A stretch of 64,000 nucleotides of DNA from Mesorhizobium sp. B2-3-4. GTDB lineage: Bacteria; Pseudomonadota; Alphaproteobacteria; Rhizobiales; Rhizobiaceae. Position numbers and translations under genes: made by a program. How positions within the stretch are numbered: position 1 is the stretch's first letter; each line of letters begins with the position of its first letter. The stretch is from positions 62,001 through 126,000 of the forward strand of contig NZ_VFVY01000004.1 in the NCBI RefSeq assembly GCF_006442315.1, in the 5' to 3' direction. The notes under the pieces are model-generated. The model saw only the letters and a program-made list of their open reading frames with translations. It searched no databases and was not told the origin of the DNA. Below are positions 35,259 through 44,692 of this stretch, in pieces.

Positions 35259-37288
35259 CTTGTCCGGGGACCCTTGGGACCGCGCGGACGATCGGCGCCA
35301 CCGTCAGGACGCTCGCCGCGCGGCTTGCCGAACGGCTTGGCACCGCCCGGCTTGCCATAGGACGGCTTGAACGAGGCCTTGCGCGCCTTGTTCTCTGCCG
35401 CCTTGGCAGCATCGGCTTCCGCCCTGCCCTTGCCGATTGGCCGTGCGCCCGGCGCCATCCAGACATTGGCCTTGCGCTGGCCCGGCGGCTCGATCGGCCG
35501 CTGTTCCCGCTCGGACTTCTTGCCGCCACCACGCGGTTTGTCACCGAAGCCGCCGCGGGGCTTATCGCCAAATCCGCTGCGCGGCTTGTCGCCGAATCCG
35601 CTGCGTTCGGGCTTTGGGCCGCGATCGCCAAAGTTCTTCTGCGGCCTCTCACCTCTCTCGGGACTGGTCGACAGTTTGCCCAGCGCTTCGTCGCGGCTGC
35701 CCTCGCGGCGTTTGCGATTCTTGATCAGCCCACCCTCACCGATCGGCCGGCGATCTACGCCATCGCGCGCGAATTTCGGTCGCTCGGTCTCTTCCTGGCG
35801 TGGCTCGGTGCGCCGCACCGGCCTGTTGGAAAACGGCTTGTTGATCTCGGCGTCGAAATTGGCCCCGGATTCCTCGATCAAGCGTTCGCCCAGCTGGTCG
35901 CGCAGGACCTTGCCCTTGATCTCCAGCACATGGCCTTCGGGAAGGTCTTCGAGCTGAAACGGGCCGTAGGAAATGCGGATCAGCCGCGTCACGTCGAGAC
36001 CGATCGCCCCGAGGATGTTCTTCACCTCACGGTTCTTGCCCTCGCGCAGGCCGATCGTCAGCCAGGCGTTGGTGCCCTGCTCGCGGTCGAGACTCGCCTC
36101 GATGGCGCCATAGAAGACGCCGTCGACGGCAATGCCTTCGCGCAGGCCGGCCAGTGCGCTTTCCTCGACCTTGCCGTGGACGCGTACGCGGTAGCGGCGC
36201 AGCCAGCCGGTGGCCGGCAGTTCGAGCACCCGCGACAGGCCGCCGTCATTGGTCAGCAGTAGCAGGCCCTCGGTGTTGATGTCGAGCCGGCCGATGGTCA
36301 TCAGCCGCGGCAATTCCGCCGGCAGCACGTCGAAGACGGTCTTGCGGCCTTCCGGGTCGCGGTTGGTGGTGACGACGCCGGCCGGCTTGTTGAACAGGAA
36401 CAGCCGCGTGCGTTCGATCGGCGGGATTTCCATGCCGTCGAGATGGATGATGTCGCTGGGCATGACGTTGAACGCCGGCGAGGCCAGCACCTTGCCATTG
36501 ACCTTGACGCGGCCGGCAGCGATCAGTTCCTCGGCGTCGCGGCGCGAAGCCAGCCCGGCACGCGCCAGCCGCTTGGCGATTCGCTCGCCGGCTTCTTCCG
36601 GTGCTTCGGCCGGCCGCGGGCGCGGCTTGAAACCGCCGCCTTGGGGCCGGTCGCCGAAATCACGCTTGGGGCGGTCCCCGCCGAAGTCGCGCTTGGGACG
36701 ATCCGCAAAGTCCCGCTTCGGACGGTCACCGAAGTCGCGCTTGGGACGGTCGAAGCGCTTCTCACCACCCTCGACGGCTGCCTGAGCCGGACGGTCGCCA
36801 CGCGGTGCATATGGCTTGCGCGGACCTTCGCGCTTCTCATAGGGCTTGCGATCGCCTTCCGTCGCCATCGGACGGTCGCCGCGCGGCGCATAGGGTTTGC
36901 GCGGACCTTCGCGTTTCTCATAGGGCTTGCGATCGCCCTCCGACGGCATTGGACGATCGCCACGCGGTGCATACGGCTTGCGCGGCCCCTCGCGCTTCTC
37001 ATAGGATTTGCGCTCGCCTTCCGCCGCCATCGGGCGGCTGCCGCGTGGCGCATAGGGCTTGCCTTCAGGGCGCGGTCCCTTGTGGAACGGCTTGTCTCCG
37101 CTCTTGAAGTCGCGCTTCGGGCGCTCGCCTTCGGCCGCTGCCGGCCGATCGCCACGCGGGGCGTAAGGTTTCTTGGCGCCAAAGGATGGCTTGCCGCCCC
37201 TGTCGCCTCGCGGAGCCGCGGATTTGTTGCGCGGTCCCTTTTGGCCCGGGCCTTTTGGGCGGGGGGATTTCTTGTCGCTGTCGTCCAT
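35255..37288 (-). CDS. rluB: Ribosomal large-subunit pseudouridine synthase RluB-like, with large repetitive arms
   Basis: 677 residues, about twice the core enzyme. The ATG at 37288 (MDDSDKKSPRPKG) is chosen because it begins the basic arm. The order is: N-terminal Lys/Arg/Pro/Gly-rich tail (1-235) with 27-residue tandem repeats (77-157) and DRPKRDFG repeats (180-213); S4 RNA-binding domain (about 236-285, RIAKRLARAGLASRRDAEELI); catalytic domain with Asp336 in GRLDINTEGLLLLTNDG; and a C-terminal basic tail from about 500 with FGDKPR repeats. RluB makes a pseudouridine in helix 89-93 region of 23S rRNA. The arms probably bind RNA nonspecifically. rsmD follows with a 4-bp overlap. Confidence 0.9.
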   Translation of the reverse strand: MDDSDKKSPRPKGPGQKGPRNKSAAPRGDRGGKPSFGAKKPYAPRGDRPAAAEGERPKRDFKSGDKPFHKGPRPEGKPYAPRGSRPMAAEGERKSYEKREGPRKPYAPRGDRPMPSEGDRKPYEKREGPRKPYAPRGDRPMATEGDRKPYEKREGPRKPYAPRGDRPAQAAVEGGEKRFDRPKRDFGDRPKRDFADRPKRDFGGDRPKRDFGDRPQGGGFKPRPRPAEAPEEAGERIAKRLARAGLASRRDAEELIAAGRVKVNGKVLASPAFNVMPSDIIHLDGMEIPPIERTRLFLFNKPAGVVTTNRDPEGRKTVFDVLPAELPRLMTIGRLDINTEGLLLLTNDGGLSRVLELPATGWLRRYRVRVHGKVEESALAGLREGIAVDGVFYGAIEASLDREQGTNAWLTIGLREGKNREVKNILGAIGLDVTRLIRISYGPFQLEDLPEGHVLEIKGKVLRDQLGERLIEESGANFDAEINKPFSNRPVRRTEPRQEETERPKFARDGVDRRPIGEGGLIKNRKRREGSRDEALGKLSTSPERGERPQKNFGDRGPKPERSGFGDKPRSGFGDKPRGGFGDKPRGGGKKSEREQRPIEPPGQRKANVWMAPGARPIGKGRAEADAAKAAENKARKASFKPSYGKPGGAKPFGKPRGERPDGGADRPRGPKGPRTR
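36650..36751 (-). repeat. Short tandem repeat coding DRPKRDFG
   Basis: Within the rluB-like gene, residues 180-213 repeat DRPKRDFG four times (with small changes, e.g. one DFADRP and one DFGGDRP). At DNA level these are 24-27-bp units. They lie just before the S4 domain and add to the cationic arm. Confidence 0.8.
36818..37060 (-). repeat. Three 81-bp in-frame tandem repeats
   Basis: Residues 77-157 of the rluB-like protein are three copies of a 27-residue unit beginning KPYAPRG and ending EKREGPR; partial units flank them (from residues 40 and 158). The units differ by a few substitutions, so they are old enough to have diverged but close enough for slipped-strand length change. Confidence 0.88.
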
Positions 37289-37347
37289 GTGGCCTTTGTC
37301 CGTTTGCGCTGCTACAGCGTGGCGCATCCGTTCGGCGCGCAACGAAC

Positions 37348-37417
37348 GCTGTAGCACTTTTGATTTGGCGCATGATCACTTCCGAAAATCGAGTCCGATT
37401 TTCGGGCTGATGCGCTC
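37348..37417. repeat. Intergenic palindromic repeat of Mesorhizobium type
   Basis: In the 180-bp space between the divergent rluB-like and tadA genes, GCGCA (37368-37372) pairs with TGCGC (37411-37415), and CCGAAAATC (37382-37390) with GATTTTCGG (37397-37405), giving a long imperfect hairpin. The left flank TGTAGCACTTTTGATTTG looks like the usual lead-in of this element class in Mesorhizobium chromosomes, from memory. Confidence 0.65.
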
Positions 37418-37468
37418 CATAACAGGATCGCCGCCGGGTGGCGAGGAGATAATGGGAAGGCAAACCGC

Positions 37469-37918
37469 TTGAATCGGCCCGATTTCATGGCCCTGGCGCT
37501 GCAGGAGGCCGAAGCTGCGGCCCTGCGTGGCGAAGTGCCGGTCGGCGCGGTCATCGCCAATGGCGACATGGTCGTTGCCAGGGCCGGCAACCGCACGCGC
37601 GAGCTTGCCGATCCTACAGCCCATGCCGAGATGCTGGTGATCCGCGAGGCCTGCGGCAAGATCTCGAGCGAGCGGCTCACCGGCCATGATCTCTACGTGA
37701 CGCTCGAACCTTGCGCCATGTGCGCCGGCGCGATCTCCTTCGCCAGGCTGCGGCGTCTTTATTTCGGTGCAACGGATGAAAAGGGCGGCGCCGTGGTCAG
37801 TGGCATTCGCTTTTTCGCGTCGCCAACCTGCCACCACACACCCGATGTGTATCCAGGCATGGCCGAAACCGAAGCGGGCCTGCTGTTGAAGGGTTTTTTC
37901 AAGGGACGCCGAGACTGA
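37469..37918 (+). CDS. tadA: tRNA(adenosine(34)) deaminase
   Basis: 149 residues from a TTG at 37469 (MNRPDFMALAL), with GGAAGG upstream; the next in-frame ATG is six codons in. The zinc deaminase motifs are complete: HAE at His52-Glu54 (PTAHAEMLVIREA) and PCxxC at Cys82 and Cys85 (LEPCAMCAGAIS). It converts A34 to inosine in tRNA-Arg, an essential step in most bacteria. The gene is divergent from the rluB-like gene across the palindromic repeat and convergent with a lipoprotein gene. Confidence 0.95.
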   Translation: MNRPDFMALALQEAEAAALRGEVPVGAVIANGDMVVARAGNRTRELADPTAHAEMLVIREACGKISSERLTGHDLYVTLEPCAMCAGAISFARLRRLYFGATDEKGGAVVSGIRFFASPTCHHTPDVYPGMAETEAGLLLKGFFKGRRD

Positions 37919-37954
37919 AGCAAAGCCGCCGCAAAATCAGCGGCTCGACTGCTC

Positions 37955-38632
37955 CTACAGGGACGGCAACCAGTCGAACCAGCCGCTCTTCTTGCCCTCG
38001 GCCTTTGCCTTGAGGGCGCGTTCCTTCTTGTACTCGTCTTCGCCGAGTTCGTTCTGCGGCGCGGCATCGGAAGCGACGCGGTAAGCCAAGGGCGGTTCGC
38101 TGAGATATTTGCGCGTGGTCGGGTCGCCCTGCTTGCCGTCGGCAAGGCGGCGCTGGATCTCGGCGGCACGGCCCTTGTCGGAATCGGCGGGCGTCCACGC
38201 CGGCGGGTGGCTGGATCCTGATTCATCCATCGCCTTCTTCACGGCGGCGGGATCCGTCTGCACATCGTCGACGATCTCCGCCTGGTATGACGGATCGTTC
38301 TGGTGCGCAGTAGCGTCAGCGCGCAGGCGCGCGCGGCGCTGTTCCGGCGATTCGGGCCACTCGGCGTTTGCCGTCTGGATGCTTTCCTGCGGCGCAGGCA
38401 GCGCTTCCTTCTGGCCGGGGGCCGGCTTCACCAGGGTCGGGCGAGGCTTGTAATCGATCGGATCCTTACGCTTCGGCGCGAAGGAGACAGCGCCGGTAAG
38501 ATCGCCGGCCAGCTGCTCGGCGGCGGTCTTGTCTGTGCCGTAGGTCGGAGAGCCCATGCAGCCGGACAAGGCAAGGCCCGATGCGACAAGCGGCGCCAGC
38601 AGCGCAAGGCGCGCGTTATATCTCTCGGTCAT
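37955..38632 (-). CDS. Lipoprotein, function unknown
   Basis: 225 residues from the ATG at 38632 (MTERYNARLA). A lipoprotein signal is present with the lipobox LSGC, Cys25 being the likely lipidation site. The mature part has no domain I know: a KDPIDYKPRPTLVKPAPG linker, a Gln/Glu-rich helical middle, and a Lys-rich segment before a final WFDWLPSL. It is probably an envelope protein anchored to the inner or outer membrane. It lies 202 bp downstream of ileS on the opposite-facing side, same strand order; whether it is co-transcribed is unclear. Confidence 0.78.
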   Translation of the reverse strand: MTERYNARLALLAPLVASGLALSGCMGSPTYGTDKTAAEQLAGDLTGAVSFAPKRKDPIDYKPRPTLVKPAPGQKEALPAPQESIQTANAEWPESPEQRRARLRADATAHQNDPSYQAEIVDDVQTDPAAVKKAMDESGSSHPPAWTPADSDKGRAAEIQRRLADGKQGDPTTRKYLSEPPLAYRVASDAAPQNELGEDEYKKERALKAKAEGKKSGWFDWLPSL

Positions 38633-38834
38633 GCCAAAAAGTCCCACTCTAGACAGCCTCTTAATCGCCACCGGTCTTGTGCCCGGTCCCCATCGTGCAA
38701 GCACTTGCGACGGAAATCCGGCGACAATTTGTCTTCCGGAGTTTCGCGTGTTTACCTCAACCACTCGTTAAGGGCAACGCACGGTCGGATTTGCCCGCCC
38801 ATGCGTGATATTTGTGCACTGATATCCAGAGCCG

Positions 38835-41819
38835 TCAAAGTCGGCCCAGCGCCTTCAATTCATGGAGCACGGCGGCATCGCGCGCCGAAACATCGGGAAA
38901 CGCCGCATCCAGCCCGACATCGGCGGTGTAGCGCCATGACCGCGCGCATTTGACCAGGCCGCGATCCTGCGCCTTCTCGACCACCACGGCGACGCCCTTG
39001 ACGTCGTCGAGGACAAAGGCGTTCTGCGGCGCCTGGCCATGGGCAATGACGAGATCGCTGGTGATTGCCATTTCGGCCATGTCGACATCCGATATCGCCG
39101 CTTCGAGCGCCGCATCGTTGATCGTCACCACCGGTACGGCCTCCAGCGAGGAGCCGATGACCTTCTGGGCACGCGCGATCTCGAGCGCGCCGGTGACGAC
39201 GCGGCGCACCTGCCTGACCTTGCGCCATTTCTCCGCCAGCGCCTCGTTCTTCCAATCCGCCGGGATTTGCGGGAACTGGTCGAGATGCACCGAGACGGCA
39301 TCGGGGTGACGGTCGAGCCAGGCTTCTTCCGTGGTGAAGGGCAGCATTGGCGCCAGCCATTTTACCAGGCAGTCGAAGAGATGGCGCACCACCTGGACCG
39401 AAGCCTTGCGCTTCACGCTCGACGGGCCGTCGCAGTAAAGCGCATCCTTGCGGATGTCGAAGTAGAAGGCCGACAGCTCGACCACCATGAAGTCGATGAG
39501 CGCGCGGGTGACTCGCTTGAACTCGAAGGCGTCGTAGCCCTGGCGAACCACTTCGTCGAGCTCGGCCAACCGGTGCAGCATCAGCCGCTCCAGCTCGGGC
39601 ATCGCGTCGAGGGGCACATCCTCACCGTCGTCATGAGCGAGCGTGCCCAGCATCCAGCGGATTGTGTTGCGCAGCTTGCGATAGGCGTCGATGTTGGTCT
39701 GCAGCACGTTCTTGCCGAGCCGCTGGTCCTCCCAATAGTCCGTCGTCACCACCCAGAGCCGCAGGATATCGGCGCCGGACTGCTTGATGACGTCCTGTGG
39801 CACGACCGTGTTGCCGAGGGACTTCGACATCTTGCGGCCGTCCTCGTCCATGGTGAAGCCATGGGTGACGACGGTGTCGTAAGGCGCCCTGCCCCTGGTG
39901 CCGCAGCTTTCGAGCAGCGAGGAGTGGAACCAGCCGCGATGCTGGTCGGAACCTTCGAGGTAGACGTCGGCCGGCCACTTCAGGTCGGGCCGGTCCTCCA
40001 GGGTGAAGACATGGGTCGAGCCCGAATCGAACCAGACGTCGAGAATGTCCATCACCTGCCTCCATCTGGAGGCATCGTGATTGCCGAGGAAGCGCTCCTT
40101 GGCGTTCGCCGCGAACCAGGCGTCCGCGCCTTCCGCCTCGAAGGCCTCCATGATGCGCTGGTTGACCGCCTCGTCCTTCAGCACATTGCCATCTTCGTCG
40201 GCGAAGACGGCAATCGGCACACCCCAGGCGCGCTGGCGCGACAGCACCCAGTCGGGGCGCTCCTCGATCATGGCGCGGATGCGGTTCTGCCCGGCCGCCG
40301 GAACGAAACGCGTGTCGTCGATCGCCTTCAGCGCGCGGCTGCGCAACGTGGTGCCGTCGCCGAGGTCCTTGTCCATGTAGACGAACCATTGCGGCGTGTT
40401 GCGGAAGATGACCGGCTTCTTCGACCGCCAGGAATGCGGATAGCTGTGCTTGAGGCGGCCGCGCGCGAACAGCGCGTTGCGCTTGATCAGTTCGTCGATG
40501 ACGGCCTGGTTGGCGTTGCCCTTCTTGCCGTTGTCGTCGATGACGCGCGCAGCCCCACCCTCGCGGTCCGGACCGAAGCCGGGCGCCTCCTTGGTGAGGA
40601 AACCGGCGTCGTCGACGGTGAAAGGGATCGCGGTGTCGATGCCGCGCGCGCGCAATTCGGGCGCGGCATCCATCCAGGCGTCAAAGTCCTCGCGGCCATG
40701 GCCGGGCGCGGTGTGCACGAAGCCCGTACCGGCATCGTCGGTGACATGGTCGCCGGCAACCATCGGCACGGGAAACTCATAGCCGCCGCCGAGACCCTTG
40801 AAGGGGTGCGAAAGCACAAGGTTTCCAAGCTGTTCGGCGCTGATGCCGTGAAGGCGCTTCAATGTGATCTTGGCCTTGGCCTGGCAGTCCTCGGCCAGCG
40901 CATCGGCAAAGATCAGCTTCTCGCCCGGCTGCGGGCCAAACGCATTCTCGGCCGTCTCGACCTCGTAGAGCCCATAGGCGACGCGCGGCGAATAGCTGAC
41001 GGCGCGGTTGCCCGGGATGGTCCATGGCGTCGTCGTCCAGATGACGACATGGGCATCGAGCAGGTCAAGCGAGCGCCCGCTCAGATCCGGGTCGAGCTCC
41101 GCCGGCTGGCCGTCGACGACGCTGGCGACCATAAGGTTAGCCACCGGAAACTTCGCCCAGATCGTGTCGGACTCGTAATCCTGGTATTCGATCTCGGCCT
41201 CGGCAAGCGCCGTGCGTTCGACGACACTCCACATCACCGGCTTCGAACCGCGGTAGAGCTGGCCGGACATGGCGAATTTCAGCAATTCGCCGGCGATGCG
41301 CGACTCCGCATGGAAAGCCATGGTCGTGTAGGGGTTCTTGAAGTCGCCGATGACGCCGAGCCGCTGGAACTCGCCGCCCTGCACCGAGATCCAGTGCGCG
41401 GCGAACTCGCGGCACTCCTTGCGGAATTCGTTGACCGGCACCTCGTCCTTGTTCTTGCCCTTGGCGCGGTACTGCTCCTCGATCTTCCATTCGATGGGCA
41501 GGCCGTGACAATCCCAGCCGGGCACATAGTTGGAATCATAGCCGCGCATCTGGAACGAGCGGGTGATGACGTCCTTGAGGATCTTGTTCAGCGCATGGCC
41601 GATATGGATGTTGCCGTTGGCATAGGGCGGGCCGTCATGCAGCACGTATTTCGTGCGGCCCGCGGCACTCTCACGCAGCTTGCGGTAAAGATCCATGTCC
41701 TGCCAGCGCTTGACCAGCACCGGTTCCTTCTCCGGCAGGCCGGCGCGCATCGGAAACTCCGTCTGCGGCAGATAAAGGGTCTTGGAATAGTCGATCGTTG
41801 ATTGGTTTTCGTCGGTCAT
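38835..41819 (-). CDS. ileS: Isoleucyl-tRNA synthetase
   Basis: 994 residues from the ATG at 41819 ([14 protein letters not shown]). Class I signatures are intact: the HIGH-type motif in [18 protein letters not shown], the [13 protein letters not shown] segment, the editing domain ([13 protein letters not shown]), WFDSGSTH and KMSKSLGN. The C-terminal anticodon-binding helices follow to about residue 900; the classical C-terminal zinc knuckle is not apparent. It charges tRNA-Ile. The frame opposite carries a very long open stretch that is only a GC-rich shadow. Confidence 0.97.
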   Translation of the reverse strand: MTDENQSTIDYSKTLYLPQTEFPMRAGLPEKEPVLVKRWQDMDLYRKLRESAAGRTKYVLHDGPPYANGNIHIGHALNKILKDVITRSFQMRGYDSNYVPGWDCHGLPIEWKIEEQYRAKGKNKDEVPVNEFRKECREFAAHWISVQGGEFQRLGVIGDFKNPYTTMAFHAESRIAGELLKFAMSGQLYRGSKPVMWSVVERTALAEAEIEYQDYESDTIWAKFPVANLMVASVVDGQPAELDPDLSGRSLDLLDAHVVIWTTTPWTIPGNRAVSYSPRVAYGLYEVETAENAFGPQPGEKLIFADALAEDCQAKAKITLKRLHGISAEQLGNLVLSHPFKGLGGGYEFPVPMVAGDHVTDDAGTGFVHTAPGHGREDFDAWMDAAPELRARGIDTAIPFTVDDAGFLTKEAPGFGPDREGGAARVIDDNGKKGNANQAVIDELIKRNALFARGRLKHSYPHSWRSKKPVIFRNTPQWFVYMDKDLGDGTTLRSRALKAIDDTRFVPAAGQNRIRAMIEERPDWVLSRQRAWGVPIAVFADEDGNVLKDEAVNQRIMEAFEAEGADAWFAANAKERFLGNHDASRWRQVMDILDVWFDSGSTHVFTLEDRPDLKWPADVYLEGSDQHRGWFHSSLLESCGTRGRAPYDTVVTHGFTMDEDGRKMSKSLGNTVVPQDVIKQSGADILRLWVVTTDYWEDQRLGKNVLQTNIDAYRKLRNTIRWMLGTLAHDDGEDVPLDAMPELERLMLHRLAELDEVVRQGYDAFEFKRVTRALIDFMVVELSAFYFDIRKDALYCDGPSSVKRKASVQVVRHLFDCLVKWLAPMLPFTTEEAWLDRHPDAVSVHLDQFPQIPADWKNEALAEKWRKVRQVRRVVTGALEIARAQKVIGSSLEAVPVVTINDAALEAAISDVDMAEMAITSDLVIAHGQAPQNAFVLDDVKGVAVVVEKAQDRGLVKCARSWRYTADVGLDAAFPDVSARDAAVLHELKALGRL

Positions 41820-42135
41820 TGGTCTGCCATGTGCATGCCGGGCCACGTGGCTTGCGGCGTGAATTCTGTTTTACACGCATGCCGATTTCCCAAAACCGGG
41901 CCCATTTCCGGGCGGCATGCCTTGATGATCCGGCCTTGATGATCTGGAAAAGCGCGAGAGGCCGCGCGCAGGATTCCCGGCAGTTCCAGCAGCCTTCAGG
42001 CTGCAGGGAACACCGGGCTGGTAATTCGTATCGCGACCGCGAATGCGCCGGTAATTTGCGTCATCCCGGGGCTTTTAGCCGATGCCGCGGCAGGAATAAA
42101 GCGTGGAGTTGAGGCCTGCAGCGCTTTGGAGGCGG
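41820..42135. other. 316-bp intergenic region, ileS promoter side
   Basis: This space lies between the ileS start and the stop of the MipA-like gene, both leftward. It holds the palindromic repeat at 41877-41920 and presumably the ileS promoter. There is no T-box-like structure and no open frame I would call a gene. Confidence 0.6.
41877..41920. repeat. Intergenic palindromic repeat (GCATGCCG...CGGCATGC)
   Basis: GCATGCCG (41877-41884) and CGGCATGC (41913-41920) are perfect 8-bp arms around an inner imperfect stem of CCCAAAACCGGG/CCCATTTCCGGG type. It lies just upstream of ileS. The form is that of the short dispersed palindromes common between rhizobial genes. Confidence 0.7.
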
Positions 42136-42948
42136 CTACATCTTGAAGTCGAAACGATAGGTGGTCGACACGCCGACCATGAACTGGTTGCGGTCGCCGC
42201 GCTCCCTGACCAGGCTGGAATCGGCGGCCGGACCCTCAAGACGCGAGTATTCGCCGAACAGGCTGGCGGTCATCGGATCGGTCACCTTCCAGGTCACGGC
42301 GCCACCGAGGCCGACGGATTTCAGGCCGCCCCCGGGATTGTACTGGCTGAGGCCGGAGGCCACGGCCTCCTCGGCGTTAACGCCATAATAGGCATCGAAA
42401 TAGTTCGCCGAGGCAAACGACACGCGCGGGCCGCCGGAAATCCTGACGGTTGGCGTCACGTCGTAGAAGGCGTCGGCGGCGATGTCGGCGACAAAGCCGT
42501 TATGGGCGCGGATGCCATGCCTCAGTTCGGCGCGCGCGCGCATCCAGTCCGTTGGATAGAATTCGAAGAAGCCGCCGACTTCGCCGCCCCAGCGGACCGG
42601 ATCGAGGCCCTTGAGCTCGTCGGCATCGCCGTCGTCACGCGAGAACAGGAACTTGCCGGTCAGGCCGGCACGAACGCCGCCATCGTCGACGAGCGCCAGC
42701 GATATGTTGTCGTTGCGCGACGTAAAACGCGCCTGGGGGCCGACCTTGCCCAGCGAAATGATCGGCTGGGCGCTCAGCATGTACTTCTTGCCGCCCTCGA
42801 AATCAGGCGCTACCAGGCCGGTGGCGCCGACCGTCAGATACCAGTCGCCGGACAGCCAGCCGAAAGCGCCATCGCCGGCCTCGGCCGCGCCTGACGTCGC
42901 CAGCATCACAGTAGCCAAGGCTACAGAAATCTTCCCGACCGGACTCAT
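42136..42948 (-). CDS. MipA/OmpV-family outer-membrane protein
   Basis: 270 residues. The ATG at 42948 (MSPVGKISVAL) has GGAG upstream and is preferred to a GTG two codons earlier. A signal peptide ends near AAEAGDGAF. The mature part alternates aromatic and Gly-rich strands (DWYLTVGATGLVAPDFEGGKKY, GGFFEFYPTDWMRARAELRHG) and ends with the strand VGVSTTYRFDFKM, as expected for a beta-barrel. The family includes MltA-interacting protein and OmpV; the role here may be cell-wall enzyme scaffolding or simple porin function. Confidence 0.88.
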   Translation of the reverse strand: MSPVGKISVALATVMLATSGAAEAGDGAFGWLSGDWYLTVGATGLVAPDFEGGKKYMLSAQPIISLGKVGPQARFTSRNDNISLALVDDGGVRAGLTGKFLFSRDDGDADELKGLDPVRWGGEVGGFFEFYPTDWMRARAELRHGIRAHNGFVADIAADAFYDVTPTVRISGGPRVSFASANYFDAYYGVNAEEAVASGLSQYNPGGGLKSVGLGGAVTWKVTDPMTASLFGEYSRLEGPAADSSLVRERGDRNQFMVGVSTTYRFDFKM

Positions 42949-43149
42949 GGTCACTCCACTAACACGATACGACTGTCCCGCGGCGACAGCTTTGACGAGG
43001 CTTTGGTAAAATTTGGTTTAAGGATGAGACATCCGGCTCGCATTCCCTAAACCATTGGGCCCACACTGCCCGGCCCGCATCGGCTGGACGCGGATCGGCG
43101 CCGAGGGTAACCTCCTTGCATGCTGGCGGTCCTCAACGGAGGTGGCGAC

Positions 43150-43704
43150 ATGACCTTGCGCGGCGATGCACTGGAGAACGTGATCGGCAAGACGCGCGAC
43201 AAATGGGGGTGGTTTGTCGGGCTTGGCGTGTTGCTGCTGATCCTCGGCGGCATCGCCTTCGGCAATCTGTTCATCGCCACGGTGGCTTCCGTCTATGTCG
43301 TGGGATGGCTGATGCTGGTGGCCGGCATCATCGAAATCATGCACGCTTTCGGGGTCAAGACCTGGGGCCGCTTCTTCTACTGGCTGCTCAGCGGACTGCT
43401 CTATGCGGTCGCCGGATTCTTCGCTTTCGACAATCCGCTGCTGGCCTCGGCGGTGCTGACCTTCCTGCTGGCCGTCGCGCTCGTTGCTTCCGGTGCGCTG
43501 CGGGCCTGGGTCGGCTACAGCCACCGCCCGGAGCGCGGCTGGGGCTGGATCGTCGCGGCGGGCGTCATCAGCGTGATTGCCGGCCTGATCATCGCCATGG
43601 GGTGGCCGGTCAACAGCCTGTGGGTGCTCGGGCTGTTCCTGGCGATCGACCTGATCTTCCAGGGCTGGACCTTCATCGCGGTCGGCCTTGCGCTGAAAAA
43701 GTAG
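43150..43704 (+). CDS. HdeD-family (DUF308) membrane protein
   Basis: 184 residues from the ATG at 43150, which has GGAGG upstream; a longer start ten codons earlier lacks one. Six hydrophobic segments are arranged in pairs, with the family pattern GWFVGLGVLLLILGGIAFGN and WLMLVAGIIEIMHAF. HdeD in Escherichia coli is linked to acid resistance; here the role is unknown. It is convergent with ribF with a 1-bp gap. Confidence 0.88.
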   Translation: MTLRGDALENVIGKTRDKWGWFVGLGVLLLILGGIAFGNLFIATVASVYVVGWLMLVAGIIEIMHAFGVKTWGRFFYWLLSGLLYAVAGFFAFDNPLLASAVLTFLLAVALVASGALRAWVGYSHRPERGWGWIVAAGVISVIAGLIIAMGWPVNSLWVLGLFLAIDLIFQGWTFIAVGLALKK

Positions 43705-43705
43705 C

Positions 43706-44686
43706 TCAGAACGCCACGGATGCGTCGAGACCCGACAGCGGCCGGACGGCGCCAAGCAGCGCGCGGGCCTCGGCTTCATCGCGTTTCATCTGCACGACCA
43801 GCGCATCGAGCCCGTCGAACTTGATCTCGCTGCGCAGGAAGCCGAAGAACGAAACCTCGCAGGTCTCGCCATAGAGATCACCGGAAAAATCGAAGACGAA
43901 GGTTTCCAGGAGCGGCGCGCCGTTGTCGTCGACCGTGGGGCGACGGCCGAACGAGGCAACGCCGTCATGCAGCGTGCCGTCGGCACGCCGGAAGCGGACG
44001 GCATAGATGCCTTCCCTGAGGGTGGCTTGCGCGGGAAGCCTCATGTTGGCTGTGGGAAAGCCGAGCGTGCGCCCGAGCTGCTGGCCGCCGATAACCTTGC
44101 TTTCCACGGTAAAGCGGTAGCCGAGCAGGCCGGCGGCCTCGGCCACCTCTCCCTCGCAAAGCAAGGCACGGATGCGGCTCGACGAAACCACCTCGGCGCC
44201 TTCGTCGCGAAAGGCGTCGACAAGGGTGACACCGAAGCCATGGCGCTCGCCGGCAGCCATCAAATAGGCCGGCCCGCCCTGGCGGTCCTTGCCGAAATGG
44301 AAATCGAAACCGGTCACGGCGTGAGTGACGCCCAACGTCTTGTCCAGCACATCGGTAACGAAGGCTTCCGCCGACAGCGAGGCGAAGTCACGCGTGAAAG
44401 GCTGCTCGACGAGCGCTGAAAAGCCGAGCAGCGACAGGAGCCGCGCTTTCATCGGCGGCGGCGTCAGGACGAAAAGCGGCAGGTCTGGCTTGAAAACCGT
44501 GCGCGGGTGCGGCTCGAAGGTCAGCACCAGGGCCGGCACGCCACGCCGCCCGGCCTCGGCCAATGCCCGTTCGAGCACCGCCTGGTGGCCGCGGTGGACG
44601 CCATCGAAATTGCCGATCGCGACGACACCGCCGCGCAGATCGGCGGGCAGCGGCGCGATCGTCGAAAGATGCTGGAACGCGACCAT
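43706..44686 (-). CDS. ribF: Bifunctional riboflavin kinase / FAD synthetase
   Basis: 326 residues from the ATG at 44686 (AGGTGG upstream); a GTG two codons earlier directly abuts the previous stop. The N-terminal FAD synthetase domain has GNFDGVHRGHQ and SSSRIRALL; the C-terminal riboflavin kinase domain has GRTLGFPTANM and the ASFGRRPTVDD region. It makes FMN and FAD from riboflavin and ATP. It is immediately downstream of a HAD phosphatase gene and likely co-transcribed with it. Confidence 0.96.
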   Translation of the reverse strand: MVAFQHLSTIAPLPADLRGGVVAIGNFDGVHRGHQAVLERALAEAGRRGVPALVLTFEPHPRTVFKPDLPLFVLTPPPMKARLLSLLGFSALVEQPFTRDFASLSAEAFVTDVLDKTLGVTHAVTGFDFHFGKDRQGGPAYLMAAGERHGFGVTLVDAFRDEGAEVVSSSRIRALLCEGEVAEAAGLLGYRFTVESKVIGGQQLGRTLGFPTANMRLPAQATLREGIYAVRFRRADGTLHDGVASFGRRPTVDDNGAPLLETFVFDFSGDLYGETCEVSFFGFLRSEIKFDGLDALVVQMKRDEAEARALLGAVRPLSGLDASVAF

Positions 44687-44692
44687 TGCCAC

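Noticed and set aside
36818..37060. 81-bp repeats as a CRISPR or non-coding satellite
   Set aside because: The period is a multiple of three, the units are in frame within a gene with an intact catalytic domain, and there are no unique spacers.
37360..37420. Palindrome as a tRNA or small RNA gene
   Set aside because: There is no cloverleaf or conserved tRNA box; the hairpin matches a dispersed intergenic repeat style instead.
39039..41801. 920-residue open frame on the + strand
   Set aside because: It lies wholly antisense to ileS, has no recognisable domain, and its composition (Arg/Gly/His/Asp-rich) is the usual complement of a GC-rich gene.
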